Notes: a model not told the origin generated them from the letters alone. Shown: positions 18,315 to 28,434, counted from the first letter of the stretch. The stretch is DNA of 64,000 nt from Anaerostipes sp. (GCA_028704435.1 JAQWFL010000007.1:43194-107193); one strand, 5' to 3'. Program-made: numbers and translations.

Positions 18315-19208
18315 ATGGCTGCAAGAGGAAAAAGTATTAATCTGTTTCTTATGGATGGAGAAGCGAATGGGCGAATTAAATGTACATTGGCCAACTGGAC
18401 TGGCATTGCATATAAGATTCCAAGAACAGAATTAGAAAAATGTAGAGAACGTGATGACCTTAAACAGAGCGGAGTTTATTTTCTTTTTGGTGCTTCGGAT
18501 CAGACAGGAAAAAATGTTGTTTACATTGGGCAAGCAGGTGCCAGAAAGAATGGAGAAGGAATACTTAATAGGTTGCAAGAGCACAAGAGAAATCCAGAGA
18601 AGGATTATTGGACAGAAGCAATTGTATTTACTACAACAAATAATTCGTTTGGACCTACAGAAATAAGTTACTTAGAGAATCGTTTTTGTAATCTCGCAAT
18701 GGAAGCTAATCGTTATGAAGTGAAAAACGGAAATGACCCAACTCTGGGAAATGTCACGGAAGAAAAAGAAAGCGAATTAGAAGAGTTTATCGATTATGCA
18801 AGAATCATCATGGGTACATTGGGACATAAGGTATTTGTTCCACTTACCGAAAACAAAGTGGAGGATACAAAATCTGATAGTGGTTCGAGGGAAATTAACC
18901 TTCAATTGAAACGAACCATTAAAGGTGTAGGACTAATTGAAGCAGGTGGGAGGCAAACGTCTGAAGGCTTTGTTGTTTTAAAGGGAACTCATATTTCCCC
19001 GAATGACGATAATACAATTCCTGCAATACTGAGAGAGCAACGAAAAGGGACTGCATTAGATGATAATGGATGCCTTATGGAAGATATACTATTTAATAGC
19101 CCATCATATGCAGCTATGTTTGTGTTTGGAAAAAGCGCAAATGGATTGACTTCTTGGAAGACAGAAGATGGAAGAACACTAAAGGAAATTGAACAAGAAG
19201 ATGAATAA
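18315..19208 (+). CDS. GIY-YIG nuclease family protein with DUF4357
   Basis: 297 aa from ATG 18315 (GGGAG at good distance; ATG 18309 is too close to it). The GIY-YIG core is GVYFLFG....VVYIGQAG at about residues 50-75 with LQEHKR following. The C-terminal FVVLKGTHISPN...GTALDDNG...FNSPSYAAMFVFG segment is DUF4357. Proteins of this architecture often sit beside type I restriction systems, as here, and may be accessory nucleases or controllers. It converges on hsdR with a shared terminator and is preceded by the 29-bp repeat array. Confidence 0.8.
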   Translation: MAARGKSINLFLMDGEANGRIKCTLANWTGIAYKIPRTELEKCRERDDLKQSGVYFLFGASDQTGKNVVYIGQAGARKNGEGILNRLQEHKRNPEKDYWTEAIVFTTTNNSFGPTEISYLENRFCNLAMEANRYEVKNGNDPTLGNVTEEKESELEEFIDYARIIMGTLGHKVFVPLTENKVEDTKSDSGSREINLQLKRTIKGVGLIEAGGRQTSEGFVVLKGTHISPNDDNTIPAILREQRKGTALDDNGCLMEDILFNSPSYAAMFVFGKSANGLTSWKTEDGRTLKEIEQEDE

Positions 19209-19210
19209 TA

Positions 19211-19253
19211 AAAGAAAGTCCGAACAGATAAGAGCCTGTTCGGACTTTCTTTT
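19211..19253. terminator. Bidirectional terminator between GIY-YIG gene and hsdR
   Basis: A perfect 17-bp stem (19211-19227 with 19236-19252), T-rich on both sides. It overlaps the hsdR stop codon. Confidence 0.85.
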
Positions 19254-22200
19254 ATTTAGATTGATTGTGTAATTCCTGATAGAGGCGTTCTGCAAGCGCC
19301 TTCTGGATAATCCGGTATTTGTCTGCATCCATGAATAGCTGTTCGTATGCAGCCATGTTTTCGATATAGGCAGCTTGTGCGGTATCTTCAAAAATAGTTG
19401 GGAAAATACTACGTTCGTAAACCTGCTGATCGTTGGATTTGGCAGCTCTTTTTACTTTGGAATCTCGCTTCATCTTGTTGTAGAGAGTATCAACAATAAC
19501 ACGATCAGATTCAGTGAAATCTCCGAAAAATTCCTCATTGATTTTTTCGATGATTTCTTCAAGAGGAGTGAGTTTTTCCTTTTTGCTACCAGCTTTTTTG
19601 GGTTCGGTAGGTTTCCATTCGCCCGTCTTTTCATCCAGCTCGATAGCACCCTCATAGGTCTTTTCTAAGCGGTAGTATTCCAGTTTGACACGGTTATCAA
19701 GGTCAAATTCCGGTGCAGGGTCAGCCGGGAGCAATTTGCCAAGGTAAGAACACAGGATGTACTCATTGTGCAATTCTTTATCAAACATTCGTGTAATCTG
19801 AGAAATGTAATTATACCATTTTGCAAAAGCACGAACTTCTCGCCTGAACTGATAACGCTGTTCTTGGTCTAATTTATTGTACTTGTCAGCGATTGGTTTC
19901 AATGCATTGGAGATTTGCCCCTGTGTTGCATTTGCTTTTCTTACATCTGGGTCAAAGTAAATATTTGCAACGTTTTGGACATCCTCCGATGTATAAACAT
20001 TCATCCCGCGAATGATTTTTTGCGTGGTGTAGATTAGGTCAAAGTTGATTTCTTCAGTGAGGCTGGTTTCCTGATAGAACTGCTGGAATGCCTCTTTAAT
20101 TCTCTCAACTGGATTTACAAAATCGAGGATGTAAGTGTCCTCTTTGCCGGGGTAGATTCTATTCACACGGCTAAGAGTCTGAACGGCTTTTACATCTCGA
20201 AGTTCTTTGTCGATAATCATAGTATGCAAAAGTGGCTCGTCAAAACCAGTCTGGTATTTTTCAGCAACAATGAGAATGTTACCTTCATCGTGAAAAACAG
20301 CAGCAGTCTGGCTTTCTTTCACTCGATTTCCGTTACGGTCCACATTCATGCCAGTTTCGGTATATTCTATGCCGTTAGGGTCATCTGGGTCTTTAAGGCT
20401 TCCACTAAAAGCTATCATGATTTCAACATCATCATAGTTATTCGACTCCAAGTAGTGCTTGATTTCATGATAATAGCGAACTGCGGCAAGTCTGGATGCC
20501 GTCACTACCATCATTTTTCCTTGACCTTGGATTTTCTTTTTTGTTACATCACGGAAGGTCTCAACAATGATAGCAGCCTTTTGCTGAAGATTATGAGGAT
20601 GCAACTCCTCGAATCTGCGGATGGTGCGTACTGCTTTGGATGTAGGAACATCCGGATTATCCGGCACATTCTTAGCCAACTTGTAGCACATTTTGTATGT
20701 GGTGTAGTTCGCAAGAACATCCAGAATGAATCCTTCCTCAATAGCCTGTCTCATGGAGTATACATGAAATGGGTGGAAAGAGCCATCTGGTTGAGGCTCG
20801 CCAAATATCTCCAGAGTTTTCCCTTTTGGCGTTGCAGTAAAAGCAAAGAAGCTCATATTCTGGTGCTTACCCTGACTGAGCATCTCCTGCACAAGAGGAT
20901 CATTCTTTTCAATTTCTTCAACTGCTTTTTCTTCCATCTCGGCATACTCCTGCAGAGCATCGCTTACATCTGCAAGGGCAGCTTTCAGTTTTAATGCACT
21001 TTGACCTGTCTGACTGCTGTGTGCTTCATCTACGATGACAGCATAGTACTTGCCAACAGAAGAGTGTACTTCGTCATAAATGACAGGAAATTTTTGCAGA
21101 GTGGAAATAACGATTCTTTTCCCTTCGTTTATGGCATCTCTTAAGTCTCCGGAGTTTTTCTTTTCATCAATGGTTACAACACTGCCGAGTGTGTGGTCGA
21201 ACCCGGATACAGTAGCTTGCAACTGCTGATCGAGAACGCGGCGGTCTGTAACGATAATAACGCTATCGAAAATAGGGTTATTATTTTCATCGTGCAAACT
21301 TGCCATGCGGTATGCAGTCCATGCGATGGAATTGGACTTCCCTGAACCTGCACTATGCTGAATCAGATAATTATGCCCAGAACCGTTTTCACGGACATGG
21401 GATACCAGTTCTCTCACTACATCCAGCTGATGGTAACGAGGGAAAATAACCTTCGATGATACAGTGATTTTTGTTGAACCATCCGGCATGATTTTCTTTT
21501 TCTCGGTACGTTCATAGCTGATGAATTTTTGCAGGATATCTAACAGCTTATCTTTTTGTAAGACATTCTCCCAGAAATAACTTGTAACATACTTTCCGTC
21601 CTCGGTAGGAGGGTTACCTGCACCGCCGTCTCTGCCCGGACCATTGCTGCCTTGGTTGAATGGCAGGAATACAGTTTCTGCTCCGTTAAGCTGTGTGGTC
21701 ATATATACATTGTATAGGTCACAAGCGAAATATGCCAAAACACGCTTATTAAACCCGAAAGCATATTCTTTAGGGTTTCTGTTGTATTCCCACTGACGCA
21801 TTGCATCGTCTACGGACTGCCCGGTGAGCTGATTCTTCAATTCTATAGCTACAACGGGAATGCCGTTGACTGCCAGCATCATATCAATGCTATTTTTGTT
21901 TGCTTCAGTGTAATGCCACTGGCGGATGCACTGACAGACATTCTGACGATAATGCTCATTAGCCAGTTCGTTTAGTTCTGATTCCGGCTTGAAATAGCAA
22001 ACGCGGAAGTTGATACCACGGTGCTTGAAACCATGTCGCATAACAGAAATCAAGCCATCCTGCGTGACTGCATTTTCAAACGCTTTGTAGAACTGTCGGA
22101 TGGGGCTGATAGTACACATACGTTCAAAGCGTCTCCATGCCATTGGCTGGGTTGCCTGAACAAAGCTTGTAAGTGTGATGATGTCGAGTGCCATCCCGCG

Positions 22201-22368
22201 GCTGTCCTCACTGCAGTATCCAGCGTCTGTTGCTTTAGTCCAACCGCCTTCTTCGGAAATCAGATAGCCTTCAATATGCTCTTCAAAATGTTTTTCATTT
22301 TCACTCATACGGTGGACAGCACTGCTGTAGGCTTCCATGCGGTCTTCGAATCCTTTGCCTTCTGCCAT
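19252..22368 (-). CDS. hsdR: Type I restriction endonuclease subunit R
   Basis: 1038 aa. N-terminal RecB-like nuclease with [20 protein letters not shown] (D...ExK) near residues 155-173. SF2 translocase motor: Walker A HSAGSGKS near 338, DEAH in VIVDEAHSS near 448, FAFTATPKG motif III, and [11 protein letters not shown]. The C-terminal part is the usual helical region. It cuts and translocates unmodified DNA as part of HsdR2M2S1. ATG 22368 starts 4 bp after the hsdS stop on the minus strand, with SD AAAGGTGGTG. Length is normal and no frame damage is seen. Confidence 0.93.
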   Translation of the reverse strand: MAEGKGFEDRMEAYSSAVHRMSENEKHFEEHIEGYLISEEGGWTKATDAGYCSEDSRGMALDIITLTSFVQATQPMAWRRFERMCTISPIRQFYKAFENAVTQDGLISVMRHGFKHRGINFRVCYFKPESELNELANEHYRQNVCQCIRQWHYTEANKNSIDMMLAVNGIPVVAIELKNQLTGQSVDDAMRQWEYNRNPKEYAFGFNKRVLAYFACDLYNVYMTTQLNGAETVFLPFNQGSNGPGRDGGAGNPPTEDGKYVTSYFWENVLQKDKLLDILQKFISYERTEKKKIMPDGSTKITVSSKVIFPRYHQLDVVRELVSHVRENGSGHNYLIQHSAGSGKSNSIAWTAYRMASLHDENNNPIFDSVIIVTDRRVLDQQLQATVSGFDHTLGSVVTIDEKKNSGDLRDAINEGKRIVISTLQKFPVIYDEVHSSVGKYYAVIVDEAHSSQTGQSALKLKAALADVSDALQEYAEMEEKAVEEIEKNDPLVQEMLSQGKHQNMSFFAFTATPKGKTLEIFGEPQPDGSFHPFHVYSMRQAIEEGFILDVLANYTTYKMCYKLAKNVPDNPDVPTSKAVRTIRRFEELHPHNLQQKAAIIVETFRDVTKKKIQGQGKMMVVTASRLAAVRYYHEIKHYLESNNYDDVEIMIAFSGSLKDPDDPNGIEYTETGMNVDRNGNRVKESQTAAVFHDEGNILIVAEKYQTGFDEPLLHTMIIDKELRDVKAVQTLSRVNRIYPGKEDTYILDFVNPVERIKEAFQQFYQETSLTEEINFDLIYTTQKIIRGMNVYTSEDVQNVANIYFDPDVRKANATQGQISNALKPIADKYNKLDQEQRYQFRREVRAFAKWYNYISQITRMFDKELHNEYILCSYLGKLLPADPAPEFDLDNRVKLEYYRLEKTYEGAIELDEKTGEWKPTEPKKAGSKKEKLTPLEEIIEKINEEFFGDFTESDRVIVDTLYNKMKRDSKVKRAAKSNDQQVYERSIFPTIFEDTAQAAYIENMAAYEQLFMDADKYRIIQKALAERLYQELHNQSK

Positions 22369-22372
22369 GTTT

Positions 22373-23683
22373 TTACACCACCTTTCTTTTTCCTGTTACA
22401 ATCTCAAATATTAAGGACCTTTTGTACTCATTTAATTCAGAGATTATTGATTCCTTTTCAGATATCATGGAATCAATAATTGCACATTTATCATCAAGAT
22501 ATGTTGCAATTCTTGACTGTTCTTGAAACGGGGGAAGAATAACATTACATGCTTTAAGCATTTTCTGCGTTGCACTGAATACCTTTATTCCGCTTGCATT
22601 TGCACGAAGCTGAGAACGCCAGCAATCCGTTTTAAATAAGTACGAAAGATATTTGCTGTAATCTGCATTCGTTGGACGCATGATGATTGTATGATATCCA
22701 GCAAAGACTTTCTCTTTTCTGTCCATTAGCACGGCATTTCCCAGTCCATCTAAGTCTTCAGAGGTATCTGCGAGTACTATATCGCCATATTGAAGGAGCG
22801 CATCGGGAGATTCCTCAAGGTATTTTTCGGGAACAAATCTCAGTAATTCATCTGACAGATGTGTACCAGTATTTGTTTTCGAATGTATCTGCCCATAACT
22901 AACAACAGGGATACCTGTCTCTGTTAAATCAGCCTTGGTAATAGAAAGCCCCTTGCTGAAAGAAAATATTGTCTTTAGACGTGTGACTTCCCATGAATCA
23001 GGTATAATATCAATCCATTCAATCTCACTATTCTTCATAGTGGGATTCACATCTACTCCTTTTGTGACAATCTCAGATATGAGTGAGGCTTTCCAGCGTT
23101 TGTATTCTTCGATACTTTCCTTTGCATCAGAAATCCAAGCATCAATTTTTGCACACTGCTCATCCAGATATCCTACGATGGTAGATTGTTCTTCGTCAGA
23201 TGGAAGAATAACACGAAGCTCTTTAACTTCATCATAATTCAATCCCTGACGAACGCCAGACCCCATGCCATAAAAACCTTTTTTGATATCATAGGAATGA
23301 AGCAAATAATAAAGGTATTTTGATGTTTCCATCTTGATAGGACGAAGAGTGGTATATGCGGAGGTAATAATACCTCGCTCGGTTGCCAAGCCAACTCGCA
23401 GGCTGGTGTGGTCATTTTGCAGATCGGTTAAACGAAGGACAATATCTCCGTCCTCGATAATATTGTACCCATTAAAGGATTCGGGCAAAAGACCACCATT
23501 GGAATTGATGTCTCTTCGTTTGATTCTTCCGTAACTTAATGAAAGCAAATTATCCTCTCGGAGGTCATTGTTTTTATTTTTCACCTGTGTTACCAGCTGA
23601 TAGAGTGTGTGAGTTTTCCATGTAGAAGGGATAGCACCAATCCACTCTATACCGCTATCTTTTGTTGATGTGTATTCAGTCAT
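22373..23683 (-). CDS. hsdS: Type I restriction-modification specificity subunit S
   Basis: 436 aa from ATG 23683 (SD GGTGGTGAG; an ATG at 23698 inside hsdM is too early). Two target recognition domains start [13 protein letters not shown] and [13 protein letters not shown]; each is followed by a conserved helix ([16 protein letters not shown] and [16 protein letters not shown]). The two half-sites of the bipartite target are read by these domains. The sequence recognised cannot be derived. Between hsdM and hsdR in one minus-strand operon. Confidence 0.92.
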   Translation of the reverse strand: MTEYTSTKDSGIEWIGAIPSTWKTHTLYQLVTQVKNKNNDLREDNLLSLSYGRIKRRDINSNGGLLPESFNGYNIIEDGDIVLRLTDLQNDHTSLRVGLATERGIITSAYTTLRPIKMETSKYLYYLLHSYDIKKGFYGMGSGVRQGLNYDEVKELRVILPSDEEQSTIVGYLDEQCAKIDAWISDAKESIEEYKRWKASLISEIVTKGVDVNPTMKNSEIEWIDIIPDSWEVTRLKTIFSFSKGLSITKADLTETGIPVVSYGQIHSKTNTGTHLSDELLRFVPEKYLEESPDALLQYGDIVLADTSEDLDGLGNAVLMDRKEKVFAGYHTIIMRPTNADYSKYLSYLFKTDCWRSQLRANASGIKVFSATQKMLKACNVILPPFQEQSRIATYLDDKCAIIDSMISEKESIISELNEYKRSLIFEIVTGKRKVV

Positions 23684-23684
23684 A

Positions 23685-25397
23685 TTACTCACCACCATTC
23701 CCGAACAGTTCGTGAAGGTTTTTCATCATAGTCTGTTCATGCATTTCTATTCTCTTTGCAATGTTGACAGCAGGTTCCAATTCTTTGTATTCGTAGAATG
23801 TACGAGTAAAAGGAATTTCGTAACCGACCTTGGTTTTGTTTCGGTCAATCCATGCATTTGGACGGTATGGCAGAACTTCTCGTTCAAAATAGGTATCGAT
23901 ATCTTCGTCAAGAGGAACATTTTCTGTATCCCGTTTAGAAGTGTCAGCAACCAGCTTCTTACCTTTATTTATGAGATTTCCGTCTTCATCCACCTGTGGA
24001 CTTTCAATCGTGATTTTGTTATAGCCCAAGCTGACTGCATCCATGACTTTGGCTTTGCAGACAATAGTCTGCCCATTGGCAAAAGTGTGAGTGTATTCAT
24101 GACTGCGATATTCGCCATAGGCTTGAACAATCAAATCACGGCAATCTTCTGTGATATCAACACGTTTGTTACCGATAGGCTTACGGCGCTGTTCATAGCA
24201 CTGGCTTGCATCAATCAAAAGAACCTGCTCTCTATGAGCTTCGGCTTTATCCTTAGTGATAATCCAAACATAGGTAGCAATGCCTGTATTGTAAAAACTG
24301 TCATTTGGAAGCTGAACAATGGCATCCAGCCAGTCGTTTTCAATCAGGTAGCGGCGGATTTCACTCTGACCGCTTCCAGCATCACCAGCGAAAAGAGAGG
24401 AGCCATTCTGAATGATAGCCATACGTCCTGTGTCTTTCAGCTTAGAAAGACCATTCAGCATGAACAGCATCTGTCCATCAGATTTGGCAGGAAGCCCTAC
24501 ACCAAATCTACCGGCATCTCCTTTTTTATGTTCCGCTTCAACATCGGCAGCTTCTCGCTTCCAGTCGATACCAAATGGAGGATTGGAAATGCAATAATCA
24601 AAGGTATAGCCGGAAAATTTATCATCATTCAGTGTGTTTCCGAACTGCATATTTTCAGGGTCACCGCCACGAATCAGCATATCAGCTTTCGCAATACCGA
24701 AAGTGAAAGGATTGATTTCCTGTCCGTAACAGATCATTTCCGCATTACTGTCCAGAGCTTTTGCACGTTCCTCCATGCAGGTGAGCATCTGGCTTGTACC
24801 CATAGCCATGTCATATACAGTTTTTGCAGGAGCATCTTCTTCAGAGAAGTCTGCATTTGTTGTTAACAGGTCACACATCAGATAAATGATGTCACGGCTT
24901 GTAAAATGTGCTCCGGCTTCCTCGTTATAGCTCTCTGAAAAACGTTGTACAAGGTTTTCAAATACATAGCCCATATCGACTGCGGAGATGCGTTCCGGGT
25001 CCATGTCGGCATCGTCTTTGCAGAAATCACTGATAACTTGATAAAGAACGCCGCCATCAGACATTCGCTCAATTTGAGTGAAGAACCCCATGTTGGCAAG
25101 AATGTCGATTACATTATCAGAAAAGCCATTAATATAGTCCTCAAAATTTGTTTTGATATTTTCAGGGTCAGCTTTTAGCTTTTCAAAATTGAATTTACTG
25201 GTGTTGTAAAAACGGTAGCCTGACGCTTTACGAAGGAAACCGTCTTTTACTGCCAGCGGTTTTACTTTTTCGTAGGTTTCTAAAACCTTGTCCTGTGTAG
25301 GAAGTAGGCAGTCGTGAAAACGTTTGATAACTACCATTGGAAGGATAACGAGTCCATATTCGTGAGGTTTGTATGCTCCGAAGAGAGAGTTTGCCAC
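23685..25397 (-). CDS. hsdM: Type I restriction-modification methyltransferase subunit M, 5' end damaged
   Basis: 570 aa from GTG 25397. N-6 adenine methylase: helical N-domain, SAM loop in TVYDMAMGTSQML (near 190; DPxxGTGG is the common form, so this is a divergent version), catalytic NPPFGIDW near 271. The family N-terminus NIGEKANLIWNVANSLFGAY is encoded, but its first half lies upstream of GTG 25397 in the same frame, which stays open to a stop at 25476-25478 and has no usual start codon. ATG 25456 (ATG AAA AAA) lies in another frame and would join if the A6 run (25448-25453) had one more A. GTG 25397 is thus unlikely to be the original start. The prophage begins right here. Confidence 0.85.
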   Translation of the reverse strand: MANSLFGAYKPHEYGLVILPMVVIKRFHDCLLPTQDKVLETYEKVKPLAVKDGFLRKASGYRFYNTSKFNFEKLKADPENIKTNFEDYINGFSDNVIDILANMGFFTQIERMSDGGVLYQVISDFCKDDADMDPERISAVDMGYVFENLVQRFSESYNEEAGAHFTSRDIIYLMCDLLTTNADFSEEDAPAKTVYDMAMGTSQMLTCMEERAKALDSNAEMICYGQEINPFTFGIAKADMLIRGGDPENMQFGNTLNDDKFSGYTFDYCISNPPFGIDWKREAADVEAEHKKGDAGRFGVGLPAKSDGQMLFMLNGLSKLKDTGRMAIIQNGSSLFAGDAGSGQSEIRRYLIENDWLDAIVQLPNDSFYNTGIATYVWIITKDKAEAHREQVLLIDASQCYEQRRKPIGNKRVDITEDCRDLIVQAYGEYRSHEYTHTFANGQTIVCKAKVMDAVSLGYNKITIESPQVDEDGNLINKGKKLVADTSKRDTENVPLDEDIDTYFEREVLPYRPNAWIDRNKTKVGYEIPFTRTFYEYKELEPAVNIAKRIEMHEQTMMKNLHELFGNGGE

Positions 25398-25564
25398 ATT
25401 CCAGATTAGGTTTGCCTTTTCACCTATATTTGTACCAACTACTTGGATTTTTTCATTAGAGTTGTCATGCCATTTTTAGGTGCAGGAGTCGGTGGACACA
25501 TAATTCCATCGGCTCCTTTTATGTTCCTGCCGCCACCATCCGGGCGGAAAGGCAGGGATTTCAG
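25398..25564. other. Junction between hsdM and prophage (candidate attL zone)
   Basis: About 167 bp. The first 80 bp still encode the N-terminus of HsdM on the minus strand (EKANLIWN, VVGTNIG). Beyond about 25470 nothing of hsdM is left and phage-type sequence starts. No promoter or ribosome site for hsdM is visible here. Serine recombinases at the other end of the prophage fit integration at this point. The other half-site lies outside the window. Confidence 0.55.
25485..25520 (+). terminator. Terminator-like hairpin at left prophage end
   Basis: The stem GGAGTCGGTGG (25485-25495) pairs with CCATCGGCTCC (25506-25516), two wobble pairs, then TTTT. A second GC-rich inverted repeat (CCTGCC 25526 / GGCAGG 25551) lies just before the first phage gene. 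These could also be part of the attachment site. Confidence 0.4.
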
Positions 25565-26047
25565 ATGAGGAAATTCAAGACAGCGGAAAAGAACCGCACA
25601 AATTATGTTTATTACACAGCAGAGGACAAGAAGATTGTTCTGACTCCAGATGACGTGGACAGCGACTGGATTGCATTCTTACACGGAGAAGATGACGAAT
25701 CCGTAGATGCAGACCGCAGGGAGGATTATCACGTTCCAGTTCATTACGATGCCTATTCGGATGGAGAGGGCGATGATGCAGCAGATCGCAACGCCTATAT
25801 GGAAGATAATTCACCCGACCCATTTGAAAGTCTGATTCAGTCTATGGATGCGGCTGAACATGAGGACAAGCTGAAAAGATTAAAAGCAGCTATCCAGACA
25901 TTACAGCCACAGCAGATTGCCTTGGTTCAAAAGGTGTTTTATGAAAACCGTACCAACGTGGACATTGCTGCAGAAGAAGGTGTTACGGAGGCTGCAATCC
26001 GCAATCGTCTGAAGAAGATTTATACAAACCTCGCAAAAAAGATTTGA
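25565..26047 (+). CDS. Phage sigma-70-like helix-turn-helix protein
   Basis: 160 aa. The first 100 residues are acidic and low in recognisable motifs. Residues about 105-158 resemble sigma region 4: LKAAIQTLQPQQIALVQKVF followed by NVDIAAEEGVTEAAIRNRLK, a helix-turn-helix. Such small sigma-like proteins are common as the first gene of Clostridia prophages and probably regulate transcription. Start ATG 25565; its upstream TTTCAG offers no strong SD. First gene inside the prophage. Confidence 0.65.
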   Translation: MRKFKTAEKNRTNYVYYTAEDKKIVLTPDDVDSDWIAFLHGEDDESVDADRREDYHVPVHYDAYSDGEGDDAADRNAYMEDNSPDPFESLIQSMDAAEHEDKLKRLKAAIQTLQPQQIALVQKVFYENRTNVDIAAEEGVTEAAIRNRLKKIYTNLAKKI

Positions 26048-26052
26048 TTTCG

Positions 26053-26112
26053 GGGGTTCGATTCCCTGCTCCCTTTGGCTTATAGACAGAGGGGCAGGAA
26101 AAGAACCTCTCG
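26053..26112 (+). promoter_or_regulatory. Leader element family 1, copy A
   Basis: GGTTCGAT at 26055-26062 and GCTTAT at 26078-26083, followed by AGAGG (26088-26092) pairing with CCTCT (26106-26110), then an SD and ATG 26129. The same order with identical 15-base spacing recurs at 30705 and 60758. In this copy the first box also reads like a tRNA T arm. Confidence 0.65.
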
Positions 26113-26128
26113 GAAAGGAGCTGTTGAT

Positions 26129-26356
26129 ATGGCAGTAAAGCACAAAGTCACAATCAATATCTCTGATGCAAACGGAGGAAAATCCACAGTTTTGCGAGGT
26201 GCGAATATGAAACTCCCGGCAAGAATCATTCGATTTCTGTTCGGTGATTTCACACAGGTGTACCTCTTAAAACCTGGACAGACCGTAGAATCCGTGGATG
26301 TCAGAGAAATCAAGGAAGGAGGTAGACACCATGAGCAAAGTCACAGCAATGCTTGA
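26129..26356 (+). CDS. Small hypothetical phage protein
   Basis: 75 aa from ATG 26129 (SD AAAGGAG; an in-frame ATG at 26075 lies in the leader element and would be too early). The sequence VKHKVTINISDANGGKSTVL followed by LPARIIRFLFGDFTQVYLLK is mostly beta with one amphipathic stretch. No motif I can name. Its 3' end overlaps the next gene by 26 bp, so it belongs to the early operon. Confidence 0.6.
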   Translation: MAVKHKVTINISDANGGKSTVLRGANMKLPARIIRFLFGDFTQVYLLKPGQTVESVDVREIKEGGRHHEQSHSNA

Positions 26357-26702
26357 TGCGGCGGTTGCGGTCATTACCGATATTCGCTCTTTGGCGGATA
26401 GCCTGCAGGCACTTGTAGAGGCGGTGTCAGAAGGCAGTACGGAAGAAAAGCTGCCTGTAAAGAAAGTGGCACCGAAGAAAAAGCCAGCCGAGGAGCCTAA
26501 GCCGGAACCGCAGCCAAAGGAAGAAAAGCAACTCACACTTGAAGATGTCAGAGCCATATGTGCGGATAAATCCCGCAAAGGTTTTACGGCCGAGGTTAAG
26601 GCAATCCTCACAAAGCATGGTGCAGACAAGCTGTCAGAGGTAGACCCGGCAGAATACAAAGCACTGCTTGCGGAAGTGGAGGTGCTTGGCAATGCCGGAT
26701 AA
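26331..26702 (+). CDS. Hypothetical phage protein with charged linker
   Basis: 123 aa from ATG 26331 (SD GGAGG). An N-terminal helical part (about 1-40), a Lys/Pro/Glu-rich flexible linker (about 45-75), and a C-terminal helical part (LTLEDVRAICADKSRKGFTA... LLAEVEVL) of SAP- or Rho-N-like length. Similar phage proteins are usually left as hypothetical; a DNA-binding or adaptor role is possible but unproved. Overlaps the genes on both sides. Confidence 0.6.
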   Translation: MSKVTAMLDAAVAVITDIRSLADSLQALVEAVSEGSTEEKLPVKKVAPKKKPAEEPKPEPQPKEEKQLTLEDVRAICADKSRKGFTAEVKAILTKHGADKLSEVDPAEYKALLAEVEVLGNAG

Positions 26703-27819
26703 ACACGCAGTATTATCAGCATCTTCCAGTCACAGGTGGCTGGAATGTCCACCCTCGGCTCTGCTCTGTTCCAAGGCAGGAGATACAGCCAGTGAGTTTG
26801 CCATGCAGGGCACCGATGCCCACAGTCTTTGCGAACATAAACTGAAAACCGCACTGGGGCAGAAGTCAAAAGACCCTACAGAGAATTTGCAGTATTTCGA
26901 TGAGGAAATGGCGGACTGCTCTGATATGTATGCCCAGTATGTGATGGAACAGCTGGCGGCGGCAAAGGAAAAGTGCAAAGACCCCATTGTTCTCATTGAA
27001 CAGCACCTCGATTTTTCCAGATGGGTGCCGGAGGGATTTGGCACCGGGGACTGTGTCATCGTATCAGATGAAACCCTTACAGTAATCGACTTCAAGTACG
27101 GTGTCGGCATTTTAGTGGAAGCGGAAAAGAATCCACAGATGATGTGCTACGCACTGGGAGCCTTACAGCTGTTTGACGGCATCTACGATATTGACTCGGT
27201 GAACATGACTATCTTCCAGCCAAGACGAGACAGTGTCAGCACCTACACCATTTCTAAAGAAGAACTTCTGAAATGGGCAGATGAAGTGCTTAGTCCAACC
27301 GCACAGCTGGCAGCAAAGGGCGAGGGCGAATACAAAGCCGGAGACCACTGCCAGTTCTGTAAGGTAAAAGCCACCTGCCGCAAGAGAGCCGAATACAACC
27401 TTGAACTTGCACGTTACGATTTTGAAATGCCTTCCACCCTTGAAGATGATGAGATAGAGGCCATTCTTTCAAAAGTAGACGCACTGGTATCTTGGGCGGG
27501 CGATATTAAGGAATACGCTCTGCAGCAGGCAGTCAGCGGCAAGGAGTGGAAAGAATGGAAGATCGTCGAAGGACGCTCCAACAGGAAATATGTCAATGAA
27601 ACCGCCGTGGCAGATACGGTTAAGGATGTCGGATATGACCCGTATGAACATAAGGTTCTGGGTGTTACGGCAATGACCAAACTGCTCGGCAAGACAAGAT
27701 TTGAAGAACTGCTCTCCGGCTTTATTGAAAAACCGCAGGGCAAGCCAACCTTAGTACCTATGTCGGACAAGCGTCCGGCAATGAATACAGCAGCAAACGA
27801 TTTTAAGGAGGACAAATAA
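26692..27819 (+). CDS. DUF2800 protein, PD-(D/E)XK (RecB/Cas4-like) nuclease
   Basis: 375 aa from ATG 26692, which overlaps the previous gene by 11 bp (SD GGAGG). The nuclease core is seen in TDAHSLCEHKL, VIDFKYG (metal-binding D and catalytic K near residue 128) and a Q-containing segment after it. A cysteine set (HCQFCKVKATCRKR near 228) resembles the Fe-S cluster ligands of AddB/Cas4 nucleases. DUF2800 is standard in Clostridia phages just before the DUF2815 and polymerase genes and should work in replication or recombination. Confidence 0.8.
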   Translation: MPDKHAVLSASSSHRWLECPPSALLCSKAGDTASEFAMQGTDAHSLCEHKLKTALGQKSKDPTENLQYFDEEMADCSDMYAQYVMEQLAAAKEKCKDPIVLIEQHLDFSRWVPEGFGTGDCVIVSDETLTVIDFKYGVGILVEAEKNPQMMCYALGALQLFDGIYDIDSVNMTIFQPRRDSVSTYTISKEELLKWADEVLSPTAQLAAKGEGEYKAGDHCQFCKVKATCRKRAEYNLELARYDFEMPSTLEDDEIEAILSKVDALVSWAGDIKEYALQQAVSGKEWKEWKIVEGRSNRKYVNETAVADTVKDVGYDPYEHKVLGVTAMTKLLGKTRFEELLSGFIEKPQGKPTLVPMSDKRPAMNTAANDFKEDK

Positions 27820-27820
27820 T

Positions 27821-28387
27821 ATGTCAAAGAATTATACAAACCCTACCAAAGTTATCACAGGAGTAAACACCCGCTGGTCTTATGCAAATGTGTGGGACCC
27901 GAAATCCATCAACGGCGGTGCACCGAAGTTCAGCGTGAGCCTTATCATTCCTAAGGACGATACCGCAACGGTCAACAAAATCAAGGCAGCCATCCAGTCA
28001 GCCTATGAGGAAGGTCAGTCCAAGCTGAAAGGCAGCGGCAAGACCGTGCCTGCACTTTCTGTACTTAAGACACCGCTTCGTGACGGTGATCTTGAAAGAC
28101 CCGATGATGAAACCTACGCAAACTGCTACTTCGTCAATGCCAACAGTGCATCCGCTCCGGGCATCGTAGATGCAGACCGTCAGCCGATTATTGACCGCAG
28201 TGAGGTATACAGCGGTGTGTATGGCCGTGCCAGCATCAACTTCTATGCCTTCAACTCCAATGGCAATAAGGGCATTGCCTGCGGTTTGAATAATCTCCAG
28301 AAGATGAAGGACGGAGAGCCGCTTGGCGGAAAGAGCCGCGCAGAGGATGATTTTGCAACCGATGCAGAGGACGATTTCCTCTCTTAA
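27821..28387 (+). CDS. DUF2815 protein, probable phage single-strand DNA-binding protein
   Basis: 188 aa. The N-terminus NYTNPTKVITGVNTRWSYAN and GGAPKFSVSLIIPKDD are typical of DUF2815, an OB-fold group thought to include phage SSB-type proteins. The acidic C-terminus (AEDDFATDAEDDF) is like the protein-binding tail of SSBs. It starts 2 bp after DUF2800 with SD GGAGG. It should coat single-stranded DNA during phage replication; this is inference from family and position. Confidence 0.72.
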   Translation: MSKNYTNPTKVITGVNTRWSYANVWDPKSINGGAPKFSVSLIIPKDDTATVNKIKAAIQSAYEEGQSKLKGSGKTVPALSVLKTPLRDGDLERPDDETYANCYFVNANSASAPGIVDADRQPIIDRSEVYSGVYGRASINFYAFNSNGNKGIACGLNNLQKMKDGEPLGGKSRAEDDFATDAEDDFLS

Positions 28388-28408
28388 ACAAATGCAGTGA
28401 CAATCAAC

Positions 28409-28434
28409 GCAGGCGGTGGAAAGCTGCCGCCTGC
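28409..28434 (+). other. GC-rich hairpin after DUF2815 gene
   Basis: GCAGGCGG pairs perfectly with CCGCCTGC over a 10-base loop. No T run follows, so it is more likely an mRNA processing or stability structure than a terminator. Confidence 0.45.

Noticed and set aside
20224..20994. 256-codon open frame opposite hsdR
   Set aside because: It is antisense to the conserved motor domain of hsdR, has no recognisable motif and no ribosome site. It is a shadow of hsdR codon use.
23670..24866. 398-codon open frame opposite hsdM
   Set aside because: Antisense to a complete HsdM with all motifs; rich in F, H and S as expected for a shadow frame.
25395..25397. GTG 25397 as the true hsdM start
   Set aside because: Conserved family residues are encoded upstream in the same frame, and no SD precedes the GTG. 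Kept only as the first usable start in the present sequence.
26050..26085. Possible tRNA 3' end (GGGGGTTCGATTCCC followed by GCTCCC)
   Set aside because: No D arm, anticodon arm or 5' acceptor strand upstream; the sequence directly follows a coding frame. It is better explained as copy A of the three-copy leader element.
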